The translations under genes and the position numbers were made by a program. A stretch of 64,000 bases of DNA from Pinus tabuliformis (lineage: Eukaryota; Streptophyta; Pinopsida; Pinales; Pinaceae). Location: contig CM062810.1 of NCBI GenBank assembly GCA_031772625.1, positions 459,239,731 to 459,303,730 of the forward strand, in the 5' to 3' direction. The notes under the pieces are model-generated. The model ran no database searches and was not told the origin of the DNA. It saw only the letters and a program-made list of their open reading frames with translations. Position 1 is the stretch's first letter; the number at the start of each line of letters is the position of its first letter. Below, one piece after another: positions 46,600-57,457 of the stretch.

Positions 46600-47640
46600 T
46601 GATATTTCCCATCCCAACAGTCTGACATGATACATTATTACCCATAAACATAGAACTACCATTTACATCTTCATATGAAGTAAACCAATTTCTATGTGGA
46701 CACATATGATGAGACGCACCAGAGTCTAACAGCCAACTTTCAAAATCCTGAGGGACATTACATAGAGGTAAAGTTTTATCTATCATACATAATTCTTCAG
46801 CAGATAAAACTTCATCTATCATACCTGAGTCAACCTGATTTGCTTCCTTCTTTGGGCTATCAGACTCTTTTCTTTTCCAACAGTCTTTCTTGAGGTGTCC
46901 AATTTTATTGCATTGCCAACATTTTTCCCTACACTTCTTTCCCTTTGATTTTGATCTCGAAGACCCCCTTGTTTTTCTCCTCTCTCCTTTGATCATCCTC
47001 TGGCTATCATGGCTTCTGGTGTAGTTGTCTCAGTACTAGATTTCCTCCGTACTTCTTCAGATAAGAGAGCTCCCACAACTGATTCAAATTTCAAAGAATC
47101 AACAGTGCTCAAACTGATTGAAGTTACAAAGTGGTCCCACGACTCAGGCAGATAACACAACAAGGTTATAGCTTTGTCTTCTTCCTGAATTTTAACTTCC
47201 ATATCTGATAATTGGCATATAAGTGTATTAAAAACATTTAAATTTTCTGCAACTTTTACACCCTCCTTCATCTGAAGACTGTATAATTGTCTTTTTAAAT
47301 AAATTCTATTGGTTAACGATTTTGTCATATATAGTTTTTCCAGTTTTTCCCATAAACCTGCAGCTGTACTCTCTTCAAAAATGTTGAAGAGAACTTCATC
47401 CACCAGGAATAACCTGATGGTACTGAGAACTCGGGCATCCAAGTCACCCTCCTTCATCCGAACACTGTATAATTGTCTTTTTAAATAAATTCTATTGGTT
47501 AACGATTTTTTCATATATAGTTTTTCCATTTTTTCCCATAAACCTGCAATTGTACTCTCTTCAACAATGTTGAAGAGAACTTCATCCGCCAGGCGTAACC
47601 TGATGGTACTAAGAGCTCGAGCATTCAATTCCTCCTAGTC
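46600..47640 (-). pseudogene. Copia element D gag, zinc knuckle and protease remnants
   Basis: The gag region carries LWEKLEKLYMTKSLTNRIYL and LICQLSDMEVKIQEEDKAIT, then LCYLPESWDHFVTSIS, the classic UBN2 copia gag. A knuckle CWQCNKIGHLKKDCW and protease WLLDSGASHHMCPHR follow. A 186-bp segment of gag is tandemly duplicated. Confidence 0.92.
47261..47632 (-). repeat. 186-bp in-phase tandem duplication inside element D gag
   Basis: CCCTCCTTCATC begins at 47261 and again at 47447. Two 186-bp (62-codon) copies follow, each encoding the L(A/V)DEVLFNI...LKRQLYS stretch of gag. The copies differ at about 14 sites, so the duplication is about as old as the LTR divergence. Confidence 0.92.
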
Positions 47641-48826
47641 TGAATCTGTCATGCTAGCAGATTTCTTATTTTCCCCATCCAAAGCTTTGTGCAACCCTTG
47701 TCGAACTAGCAAATCCCTAACTTTTAGTTTCCATAAAGCAAAGTTGTTCTTTCTGATGAATCTCTCCACCTCGAACTTTGCATTCATCATTTTTTCCATT
47801 TCTTTCTAATTTGCTTCTAACTGAGCTTCTAGGGTTTATTTCTGAATTTGAATTTCTTCACAATCTGCCTTCAACTAGGGTTTCTTTCTGATTTCCTGAA
47901 TTTGAATTTCTCACAATCTGCCTTCAACTAGAGTTTCTATCTGATTTTCCACAAGGTTTTTTTTTCTACTGATTTTCAACACAAAAAACTAATTTTGTTG
48001 CCCCTTTTTTCCTTTTAAACCTGTTTTTTTTTTTTTGAATTTCTTTTATCTTCTTACACAGATTGATTACTTCAAGTATACAAAAAAAAAATTCCAGAAG
48101 AAGAAGAAAAAAATACTCCAAACCCTAATTTGTTTTTCAAATTCGCCAGCGCTCAACAAAAAATCTCATTTCTGTTATTTAAAGATGAGCAAAAATAAAT
48201 ACCCAGATTCATTTCTGTTGATTGAAGCTGCAAATTTTTTTTCCCGGCGCTCGCAAGGTCAACCTCTCGGAGGCTCGGCAACAGTCTCTTTTGTTGGATT
48301 TTTCTGGATAGCCAGACTCCAGACAGACTCTTTTGTTGGATTTTTCTAGATAGTCGAACTCCAGACAGATGGACATCAGCTCTTTCTTCTTTTCAAAAAA
48401 TCGGCAGCAGTCTTCAAAAAATGAGCGGGCTAGCACCTCCTCTTCAAAAATTTTAGTGGCTTCAAAAATATGTGGAAATCCTTAAAAATCGAGCGGGCCA
48501 ACATCTCCTCTTCAAAAATCAGCAGCTTCAAAAAATATGAGCAGTCTTCAAAAACATCTTCAAAAATTGGCGGCTTTAAAAAATCTGCAACAGCAACACT
48601 TCCTAAATCTGCGGCAGTCTTCAAAAAAATCTGCGGCAGTAGCTCTTTCTAAATCTGCGACAGTCTTCAAATCATCTTCAGAAATTGGTGGCTGCTATCT
48701 TCAAGACATCGAAAACAGTCTCCTCGTCAACCTCTCGGTGGTAGTGTTCAATAGCGGCTCTCTCGTGACTTTGTTTCTTAGGGCTACCTTTGTCCTTCTC
48801 ACTCAATAGATTGCTCTGATACCACT

Positions 48827-49121
48827 TGTTGTTCTAAGCAGTTAATTAACCAAGAAATATATAACTGAAACTGAATGCAAAAGCACAAGTAAAAACACAA
48901 CGTTTACGTGGTAAAACCTTGACAGGGTGTCAAGGAAACATCCATGGGGCAAGGGATTTGATTTTCTATTAAACCAACAATGATTCTGCTTCTTACAATA
49001 GTTCAAGCATTCATCATTTTATGAGCCTCCTCCGTTACATAACTTTTGTTTCAATATAAAATCAACTTGGCAGTAAATACAATTTTTACACATATTTACA
49101 ATTAGTTGTCAAATTCCAACA
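48827..49121 (-). repeat. Right (5') LTR of copia element D
   Basis: 295 bp, TG...CA, followed by target duplication CTTGG at 49122-49126. Confidence 0.94.
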
Positions 49122-49126
49122 CTTGG

Positions 49127-49618
49127 CACATTGATAGAGAAATCAATCTTTGAAATTCTTACAACCTTAAGACACTGACATGGCATACATCTATGTCAAA
49201 GGAATTACAAGTTTTGTGACAGTGAGGTTTGTATTTTACGGGCAATTTTGTTGCCTACAAGAGATTGAATATATAAAGTAGGCATCAATGGTTTTTGAGG
49301 TAAGGCACATATGAACAATTATGAGACAAGGTGTGATTTTTGAAGAAATCAATAGCCTAATTGAAACCTCTAATAGAGAGGTCAATAGATCTCGTTATAT
49401 ATTGTTAATTGAAGCATGTTGCAAAGGGTATATTGTTTGCTTAATCTACTTAATAACTGAGAATGGTTTGTAATAACTACTAAAAATAAAAATGTCAACC
49501 TACACATTTGTTAAGTTTGTGCATTGCAAAAAAGGAAGGCAGGGAATTACAGAGTAATTGTTGCTAATAGTGGATTGCATGATAACTGACAAATTTTAGC
49601 ACTGTTTGGTGTGAGGTT
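49127..49618. other. Flank of element D; no gene seen
   Basis: This should continue the pre-insertion sequence left of 43304, probably the non-coding end of the Ty3 relic. A TATATAAAG motif near 49272 might belong to a lost LTR, but no partner was found. Confidence 0.4.
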
Positions 49619-49753
49619 GCTACAACTAGGGTGTATGCCTTACCATCGTAACACTTAGAAATACTTGAAAGTGGTAGCAGTGGACATTACAACTAGGGTG
49701 TATGCATTACTATCGCAACAAGTAGAAATACTTGAAAGTGGTAGTAGTGGATA
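49619..49753 (+). repeat. 67-bp tandem duplication
   Basis: TACAACTAGGGTGTATGC starts at 49621 and at 49688. Each copy ends AGAAATACTTGAAAGTGGTAG. They differ at about eight positions. Confidence 0.9.
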
Positions 49754-51564
49754 GTAGCAGTAGTAGCACCAAATGCAGTATGGGCATATGCAAAGGTTGG
49801 GTATAGTGAGGGTAGCAGCAAAGCCTAGATAAGGAAGCAATGGCAATGTGTTGATGTGATAAATATTGCAACAGGGAATTGAAGTGGCAGAAGCAACAAT
49901 TTGAACAGAGGAAGCAACAATGACAGATGGTGGGAGAGTGGAACAATGATAGATGGTGGGAGAGTGGAGCAGTAGTGCATGTACCAACAATAATAGCAAT
50001 TGGTTGGGGGAATGGATGTTGTAATTGTAGGGGAGGTTGAAGACTCTGACAAAGCTAATCTACAAACATCTTCATATTTTGGGAAGCATTAGATTCTTTA
50101 GGGAGTGTTTCACTTCCTTCCAACTTGTCTGGTAATTGTTGAGCCAATACTTGTGGTGATGCACAACTGAGCTTTGTTGAGCCAATACTTGTGGGGATGT
50201 TTATGTTTATGCTCCGAATAATATGAATATTTAAAAAAGATTAACTAACCATTTGAAAAAGAGAGAAATACTAATTCACCACCTTCTCAATATTTCCAAC
50301 AAACTACACCCTTAAAGGTTCCTATTAGAGAAAGATAATGAAGTTGTTTTCTTTAATTATTTATCACTTACGGGTTGCCTTGCAAATAATGTATGTATGT
50401 GTACTGTGATATTTATACATAAAAGTTTCAATAAATAGAAAGTGAACCAAGGTTAGTTACCACAAATGTTAATGTCAGAATTAACAACCAACTTTATAAT
50501 TTGGAAGCAGTCTTAGGTTCTAGATAATTAGGTCACACGAAGAGAATACAAAAAAGAAAGCAGGTTCCATGACACGTCCACCAAGCCTACTAAACTATGG
50601 TTCTACAATTAAAATAAATAAATAAATATATATATAGATAGATATCATAAAAACTGAACATATAACATTTTAAATGAAAACTAGAGCAAATACAATTTTT
50701 CTTAAAAAAATATAATAAGTTAACCATTACAATGACTATCTCTGTTGCTATCAAGAAACTTTATGAGTAGGTTGGTACTCTAAAACAGAGTGTAAAGTAC
50801 TCTGTTGTAAGAAAAAAAATTAATGTAAAGAGATAAAGGAAAAAGTACCCTTCCATTTTTGTTTACAAAACCAAAATGTCTTGAACAACATGTCAAATTT
50901 GTATACACAGAGATAGATTGTGTGAGGACAATCTTCAACAAGAGACTAAAAAATGCAAATTCAGAGATATATGGTGAGTATATCCAGTGGGATTAGTTGA
51001 TGGTGCGTGCTCTAGCAGAGAGTGTGGGTGTGGTGCATCCATAGTCATTGAATCAGGCAAATTCCTCTATTTTTTGTGAGTAGGAGGAAAAGGCTGCTGA
51101 GGTTAGTTCTGATAACTGTAAAATGGCTTAGTACAAAGAAATATACCAATAGAAAAAATAAGGTATTAATTGATAGCAAAAGGAAGATCGGGAAAGGCCT
51201 ATTTCTTTTAATTTGACATAAACAACGCTAATCAGAACAGCAGGCAGTAACTGGACATTATGAAATACAGTGCAGTAAATATAAGAATTATAATATCAAG
51301 TGAGATCTATTTGAAATATAAAAGATGGCATGCAAAAAAAAGAAATGAAAACCATGCAAATGTACAATCTTTTCTATATTAATACAAAGAAGTAGCTTTT
51401 CCTTCCGCTTAAAATAAAATATCATGCATGGGACAATTATCATCATAAATCTCCTCAAGTAATGAATTGATCATCCTTGTTTCTGTTTCTGATTAAGGCA
51501 TAGACATTGTCATCCATCCCACAAGAATTTTGTACATTACCCTCACCCGAAGCATCTAAGTAAC
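49754..51564. other. No gene seen; 3' flank of the RING gene
   Basis: The part 49754-50050 has GT/GCA-rich short repeats that keep overlapping minus frames open; no protein family is recognised. The remainder is AT-rich. The last 100-200 bases before 51565 probably contain the 3' untranslated region of the RING gene. Confidence 0.45.
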
Positions 51565-52344
51565 TTACGTGGCCATGCGGAGTCGGCAGACTGGACAAGT
51601 ATCGCCATAACCCTGCCATTTTGAAATGCAAGGGGAATGGTAAATGTGGCGGCGGTGGAGTTCAGATACCTCCTCCCCCAATTCAAAATCTACATAACAA
51701 ACTGGGCAGGTTGAAGTGATACTATTATTATTATTTATCTGATTTGCCGCAATTCTTATGCTACGCAATGTTGGAGAGGAAAGCAATGCTGGACTAGGAG
51801 GGCATGGTGAATACGTTACGTAATCAAATATTCTGCCTATCTCCTGGAGAACTTGTAGCTCATCGAGAAGAGCCTCGTTCCTCCTCTGTAACACACGATG
51901 AGCGCGTGATAATTCTTCTATATTTTGGTCGTCCCCTACTTCTTCTGTGGGCAGACTATCTTCAACTTCTTCTATCTCACCATCATTGCCCATCTCAATT
52001 ACCTCTTCTACAGTGGGGGCTCTGCCATGCGAATTTTCAAAGGCTTGAATTGCGTGGTCAAATCTTCGAATACTTCCAATGAAATCTCGTAGCTCACGGT
52101 TAATTTCTTGCTCCACTGCAATATAAGAGTGTAGAATTTGTTGCGTCTCAATAACTACGTCTATAGCCACCTGATTCTCTGGAACAAGAGGCAATGAATC
52201 CTCTACTACAATATCTTCTATCTCACCACGAGTTTCTTCCATGTGGTGCTCCTCTGGATGGGTTACATCGCCATTGGGTGGTGGGGAGGAATTTGATGTT
52301 GCACCATTCTCACTTCTGCTCTCTCGTTCTAAGCCTCTTTCCAT
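51565..52344 (-). CDS. RING-finger protein, putative E3 ubiquitin ligase, with an altered zinc-ligand set
   Basis: This is a single uninterrupted 259-codon frame, the best host gene in the window. The N-terminal half is acidic and Ser/Pro-containing (residues 1-60), with helical stretches at about 60-105. A second acidic block spans 112-140, and a likely short coiled coil (IEELSRAHRVLQRRNEALLDE...) spans about 142-172. A RING domain of the H2 type closes the protein at residues 213-253: C213-C216, H233, H236, C239, C250, C253. The third zinc ligand, normally Cys two residues before the first His (pattern PCxH), is R231 here, with H230 beside it. RING-H2 proteins recruit E2 enzymes to ubiquitinate substrates. 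Whether this one is active is uncertain. The ATG at 52344 is the first in frame and gives a typical soluble protein with no signal peptide or membrane segment. It has no intron. The family member is not identified. Confidence 0.75.
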   Translation of the reverse strand: MERGLERESRSENGATSNSSPPPNGDVTHPEEHHMEETRGEIEDIVVEDSLPLVPENQVAIDVVIETQQILHSYIAVEQEINRELRDFIGSIRRFDHAIQAFENSHGRAPTVEEVIEMGNDGEIEEVEDSLPTEEVGDDQNIEELSRAHRVLQRRNEALLDELQVLQEIGRIFDYVTYSPCPPSPALLSSPTLRSIRIAANQINNNNSITSTCPVCYVDFELGEEVSELHRRHIYHSPCISKWQGYGDTCPVCRLRMAT

Positions 52345-53110
52345 TTCGATTTCTCAAAACTAATATCGATGGTCAAACCGAATCGGATTAGATTGGCGAT
52401 CGCAGACGTATAATAATTTGTTCGATAAATCTTTGGCTCCCCGAAAAGCAAACAGAAAACAACCCAAGATATTCTCACTGAGAAGATGCGTTTCATTTAT
52501 ACTAGTATTGTTACCATAGTATCATCTTAATTTGCCGACATCATCCTCGTCATATGAAAATGTAACCGATGATTATAACGTGAAGTATCCTTTATTGCAT
52601 CCAAAAAAAATTATACTTCTATTTATTAGGTTAACTGAATTTTTCATATGATACATTTTTTCTATATAGATTTTGGTTTATTAAGAAACTAATTAATTTA
52701 TTTTATTATATTATTAATTTATTTAAATGAACTCGTTATCAATAAATTTAACTTGAAAATTAATTTTAAAAATAAAAAACTCAAAATAATCCCACTTTGG
52801 TTATCATCAATGAAAGGTAAGCCATTATTAAGAAAGAAAGGTGATAGTTGTGCAAGGTGGAGGAACGCATCTCCTCCACGTGGTGATTGAATTTGACTTG
52901 CGGTGATGCATACGAGGGGTAGTTTCATAAGGAAGTTGGTTTTAGTACACAGAAAAAGATCGACGATTTTATCATTTATGAATCATAATTGTACCAGAGG
53001 TAGACAAGACAAGGAAACTTATGTGTAAGGAAAGGGGCAGAAGTCTACTGAATTGGTATTTTTCAATGGAACACGAGGAAACTACATGTAAAATATTAGC
53101 TTTTAGAAGG
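51970..53110. repeat. Segmental duplication, copy 1 (5' half of the RING gene and upstream flank)
   Basis: It aligns in order and orientation with 55830-57300: RING gene codons 1 to about 120, the 5' flank (TACTATTATTATTAC versus TACTAGTATTGTTAC), and about 0.7 kb beyond. Identity is perhaps 70-80% by eye with many indels. Confidence 0.85.
52495..52501 (-). promoter_or_regulatory. Possible TATA box of the RING gene
   Basis: On the minus strand the sequence reads TATAAAT about 150 bp upstream of the ATG. The duplicated copy near 56650 keeps a weaker TATAAAA-like form. Placement fits a plant core promoter, but AT-rich DNA makes chance matches common. Confidence 0.35.
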
Positions 53111-54264
53111 CAGTGTCATAATTTTTGGACCAACAACGAGTAGTTATTTTTAAGGTTTTTGTGATATTTTTTAATATTCCAAATTTTGTAATGTAATTAA
53201 AAATATATAATGTTTGAGTGCTAATATTGATTATGATGTCAAATTTTAATATATGATAGTAATATTTATTTATTATTAGTAATGATAGATTTGAAGAAAG
53301 GGGACAAGCATAAGTTTATAATGCTTTAGAGAGGAGGGAAATTTGATTTAAGAGGAAAAATATATTGTTGGTGAATATTTTCTTTTGATGTGATGATTAG
53401 TCATCCCAAGAAGGTGAAAGGTTGGGGTGTGATTATAAAAATAAGAGGGAGGAGCAATCAAAGGGTTCTCCTTCTTGGGTCTTCTAGTTTTCCTACTCTC
53501 TCTCTCTCTCAGAAAATTCGAATTGTAAAAATGATTGGTGACAGAACTTAGAGAGGTTCAAGCTCTATGACTAGTTAAGAGCTATGACTGCCAATTTATA
53601 TGACAAGAAATGAATGTGTTGCAACACTTATTCTTTGGACTAGATGGTTCTAAAGACTAGGAATGGTCCTAGTTGTGTGTGGCACATAAGACACTGGAGA
53701 GGGGAGGGATAAGTGACTATAAATATTAGAGAAGGACTCCCTTATGCTATGTAGACATGATTCATATTTTTGTGAATGTGAACCTGGTCAGAGATGGAAA
53801 GGTTGATCATTGTGTTTTTCTTTGTGTGCATGTAAAAGAAAACGACCTTCACTTCTTATGTTAAAATTTGATCTAAATCTAAATGTGTGAAAGAATCTTG
53901 AGTTAATCTCTCCTTAAGGCATCAATATTTGGCACAAGGGTAGCTAGCTATGAGAAAAATTGGAACATAAATGAGCCTATGGTCGGGATAAACAAGACTC
54001 ACCTTACTTTAATTTCCAATAATTTTTTTTGCATACATAAATATTTATTTGTGTGTTAATGATATTTCTAGCATAGATTGTTTAGTAACATGCATGACTA
54101 ATTAATTTTTGTTTTCAACAAATTTATATGTGCATGTATTTACCTTTTAGTAAACTTATCATGGTTGTAGTTGTTATACTCATTCATTGTAGTTTTTATA
54201 TGTATTAAAATTTCTAACAACGCTAGTTGAGGAAGATAGGCTTCTTAGTTTTTCCTTTAAACTA
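53111..54264. other. No gene seen; AT-rich unassigned DNA
   Basis: Contains a short CT run (CTCTCTCTCTCTC) near 53500. No supportable frame. Confidence 0.5.
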
Positions 54265-54640
54265 GTCATGTTGCCATTTCTTCTATAATGTGTCTTCTAA
54301 GAAGTTTTAGAAGCTAAAAATTTTACCATATTGAGAGGAAATTTGACTCATCATTTGGTCCAACTTTCAAATCTTGGGTCTCGATATTTTAAGAGATATG
54401 ATCATAGGAACTCAAACTTCTTAGATGCTCCTAAAATCATGCATCAAATATGTCATATTGACATTTCTTCTATAACTTTTCATCCAGTAGGTTCTAAAAG
54501 TTGAAACGTTGACCATAGTGAGGGGAAATCCCATTGATAATCTAATTTAGGTTTTATAACTTGGACTACTATTTAGAAGATATTCTATGAGAAATTTTCT
54601 ATATTAGTTTGCATGCAAAGTGTTTTAAGAAATGCCTAAA
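54265..54640 (+). mobile_element. Fragment resembling the repeated leader of the Ty3/gypsy element at 4.6 kb
   Basis: Two units begin GTCATGTTGCCATTTCTTCTATA (54265) and GTCATATTGACATTTCTTCTATA (54452), 187 bp apart. Inside unit 1, AGAAGCTAAAAATTTTACC and TTAAGAGATATGATCATAGG line up with AGAAGCTAAACAAAAACCC and TCAGAGATATGATCAGAGG of the leader at 4625-4800. No LTR or coding part is recognisable here, so this is a solitary, old fragment of a broken element. Confidence 0.55.
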
Positions 54641-55829
54641 TAGTTTAATGATTTATTGCATACAATCTGTTTGATGAAATGAGCCTATGAAAATGTATTT
54701 TGTGGATGAGGATAGTATTTTTGTGTGACAATACTATTGTAGCTAATATGTGACTATTTACATACAAAACACTTATATAAATGAAAGTGTTTATTACAAT
54801 TTGCATACAAACTATATGATAAAATACCTCAAACACCTAAATCAAAAGTTGCATGATTGAGTGGTATATTTCAGTTAGTATATTATAAGTGGAATTAAAG
54901 TGATGTTTTTTTAAATCCAAATTCATATAAAATTCTTTTCAAAATCCCTACAAGAAACATATTACTTAATTTTTTGTATACAAAGTATTTGAAAAAATTA
55001 CATGTAAAGTGTTTGGCAAAATGTATGAAAGCTATCAATTTTTTTGCAAGTATGGTTAGGATAAATTTAGTAGGGGAATGTGATAAAGTGATATCAAAGC
55101 TTATTTTCAAGCTAATAAAAAGAAAAATATTTTTTTTATACCTTGTAACCTCCATAAGTTATTGATGGAAATAGTTATGTGTAAAAGTGGTATCATAGCA
55201 TGGTACAACATTATACCTTGATGGGCACAACAATAAATGAAATTGGAGCTCTAATACTATGTTACATGTGATATATTTCTAAGATTCGGCATTGAAAATT
55301 CAAGTTTTAAATTAATATTTATGCATACATGTGTACTTATGTGAAACTATTTTGTTTTATATATGAATACATAAATGTTACTTGAAAACTAGCTTGAGTT
55401 TATGCAACAAATAAAGTTAAATAAAGTTAAATGCAAGATAAATATAAAGGATATTGACTAAGTTCGCTAGAGAAACCCAACATAATTCTAAAATTTTATG
55501 GCAAATAACCATGAAAGAGAATCTGTCAACATACCTCTTACTAGTTTTAACACTTTTCAATGTTTTGAGAAATTATCATATAATGATGAATAATACCATA
55601 GTCCTGATAAAAGTGCAAGATATGAAATGGTTCAACGATGTATGTCCATTGATTGAAGATATGCTAAGTGCATACAATACTCGATGTACATGCATAAAGA
55701 CTCGGAATAGTCTATCTTCATAGCATGATTCATATGACAAATAATGGTTGAAACTTTATGGTAAGCTTGTAACCATTGTCGATCTCATTATCATGGACTA
55801 CCTTTATCTCAGCGTCATTAACTACTTTT
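54641..55829. other. No gene seen; AT-rich unassigned DNA
   Basis: Repeated variants of 'GCATACAAA...' and 'AAAGTGTTT' occur between 54610 and 55020 without a regular period. Short frames on both strands lack motifs. Confidence 0.45.
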
Positions 55830-55839
55830 ATCTCATCAT

Positions 55840-56220
55840 TTCCTATCTCATAATCATTGGCTAGGTTAATAGTCTCTTCTCGATCGGGGCTCTGCCATGT
55901 GAATATCCAAATATTTGAATTGCGTATTCAAATCTTGTAAGACTCCCAATTAAATCTCACAGCTCACGGTCAGGTTTTTTTCAACTGCAATGTAATTTTG
56001 TAGAATTTCTTGTGTCTCACTAGCTTCTGCTCTAACCACCTGATTCTCTGGAACAAAGGCCATGCGTCCTTTACTACAATATCTTCTGTCCCACCATGAA
56101 TTTCTTCCATTTGATTATCAAAGAACGCTCGTGTGGATGAGGTACATTACCATGGGATGGTGAGAAGGAATTTGATCTTGGACCACTCTAACCACTCTGT
56201 CATTCCGAGCTTTTTTCCAT
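55840..56220 (-). pseudogene. Truncated pseudogene copy of the RING gene (5' half only)
   Basis: On the minus strand this stretch follows codons 1 to about 120 of the RING gene. Shared landmarks include the region of the start (a CAT at 56218-56220 matching the gene's start), TTCTTCCAT, CCACCTGATTCTCTGGAACAA and GGGGCTCTGCCATG. It carries stops and indels, and nothing corresponds to the coiled coil or RING domain. It lies 3.9 kb from the intact gene in the same orientation, so it arose as a tandem segmental duplication, not a retrocopy. The shared non-coding 5' flank supports this. Confidence 0.85.
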
Positions 56221-56298
56221 ATGGATGTATGATAAATAAAATGGATGGCCAAACCAAATCAGATTAGATCGGCGATGATTCGTTGAGTAAATATTTTA

Positions 56299-56554
56299 GG
56301 AGTTGTCTATAACGCGACTTTTTGAAAGTCTTTCCAGCGGATTTTTCTGGTCGAAATCCGGCAGGAATTATTGGAATCGCAAGTTTGATAGCTAGTTTCT
56401 GCACAATGAAAGCGTCCCAGGGGTTTTTCAGGGTGCTGAATCCAAATATGCAGTTAAAAAATCATTTTAACTGCAAGAAATCAAGATTTGACCTCAATTT
56501 CTTCGCCGGATTCCGTCACCGGAATCTTCAAAAAGTCGCATTATAAACAACTCC
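56299..56554. mobile_element. Mutator-like MITE, 256 bp, with 9-bp target duplication
   Basis: Terminal inverted repeats of about 28 bp: the left end GGAGTTGTCTATAACGCGAC and onward to TTTTTGAA, and the right end reading inward on the minus strand GGAGTTGTTTATAATGCGAC and onward to TTTTTGAA. They match with two differences. A perfect 9-bp duplication AATATTTTA flanks it (56290-56298 and 56555-56563). Nine-base duplications and TIRs starting with G are features of Mutator-like elements. The interior is non-coding; a 74-codon frame through it is not a gene. It is absent from the corresponding place in the other duplication copy. Confidence 0.93.
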
Positions 56555-57457
56555 AATATTTTATCGATGAAATGAAAACGTCAAAAATCACATGTTCTCA
56601 TTTTTAGGTCACTGTGAAAGCGAGGCCCTCCAAAAGAAGCGTTTTTTTATACTATTATTATTACGATAGAGTCATCTTAATATGCATGTACTAACTACCA
56701 ACATCATTACTCTCATGTGAAAACGTAATCGGTTAGTATAACATGAAGTACCCTTTATTGCTCCAAAGTAAGTTATTTATATCTGCAATCTAGATTAGAT
56801 TAGATAGAAGTGAACTTAATCTCTATGGTTGAAATTTTCCTTAAAATTATAGAAAATTGACTAAAATTATAGTTTTGTTCATTAAGAAAAATAAACTTAT
56901 TTAAAATTTATTTACTAATTAACAAATCTTATTTACTTGTTATTAAAAAGTAAATTCAAATTTTGATTTTAAAAATAACATTATTTTAATTTATTATTAA
57001 TGAAGGGCCAAGTAGGTATTAAGAGATGATAGTAGTTATTAAGAGATGTGAAAGTCTTGGGATGTGGAGGAAGGGAACTCCTTCTGCATGGAAATTTAAC
57101 TAATTTAACTTAGCTAATGCATATAGGGAAGTTTCATAAGGATATTGGTTTTTTAAGGGAGAAAAAGGTGAGTGACTTTACTATTTGTGAATCATCATTT
57201 GTGTCAGAGGTAAAATGTACAAGGAAGTTTTCATGTTGAGGAAAGGGACACAAGTCTGGTGAATTAATATATTCTAGTGGAATTTCATAAGGAAATTTTA
57301 TGTATGCTGGTTTGAATGTTCTTTGAGCATTTGTTTTGGATAGATTTCTTGTCTTCGAATATTTACACCATAAGGCGTTTCCCTTTTAAAACAACCCCCC
57401 AACTGCCACTCTGTATCTGTTTGCACCATTAGATCAAATGTTATACGATTGAAAATT

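Larger units (their letters stand above)
43309..49121 (-). mobile_element. Copia element D: near full-length Ty1/copia retrotransposon, broken, inserted beside/in a Ty3 relic
   Basis: The element is 5813 bp with short LTRs (307 and 295 bp). The target duplication CTTGG is at 43304-43308 and 49122-49126. The primer site TGGTATCAGAGC (minus strand; 48813-48824) is perfect for initiator-Met tRNA. The minus-strand order is gag (about 47.0-47.65 kb), knuckle and protease (46.7-46.95), GAG-pre-integrase and integrase (45.7-46.35), RT (44.5-45.2) and RNase H (43.7-44.34). The short LTRs and RT signatures recall the Tork-like copia lineage (inference). The coding region is broken in roughly ten places. 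The LTRs differ by about 6-7% by eye. Confidence 0.95.
55830..57300. repeat. Segmental duplication, copy 2
   Basis: Partner of 51970-53110. It contains the truncated RING pseudogene, a MITE insertion (56299-56554) absent from copy 1, and the conserved flank around GTTTCATAAGGATATTGGTT (copy 1: GTTTCATAAGGAAGTTGGTT). Confidence 0.85.

Noticed and set aside
49655-50052. Overlapping minus frames rich in Cys, Leu and Tyr
   Set aside because: They come from GT/GCA-rich simple repeats; several frames are open at once, which points to composition rather than coding.
54974-55165. PPR-like repeats suggested by 'KCLAKCMKAINFF'
   Set aside because: No 35-residue periodicity or supporting neighbouring repeats could be found.
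56322-56546. 74-codon open frame
   Set aside because: It lies wholly inside the MITE, running from one TIR to the other, and has no recognised motif.
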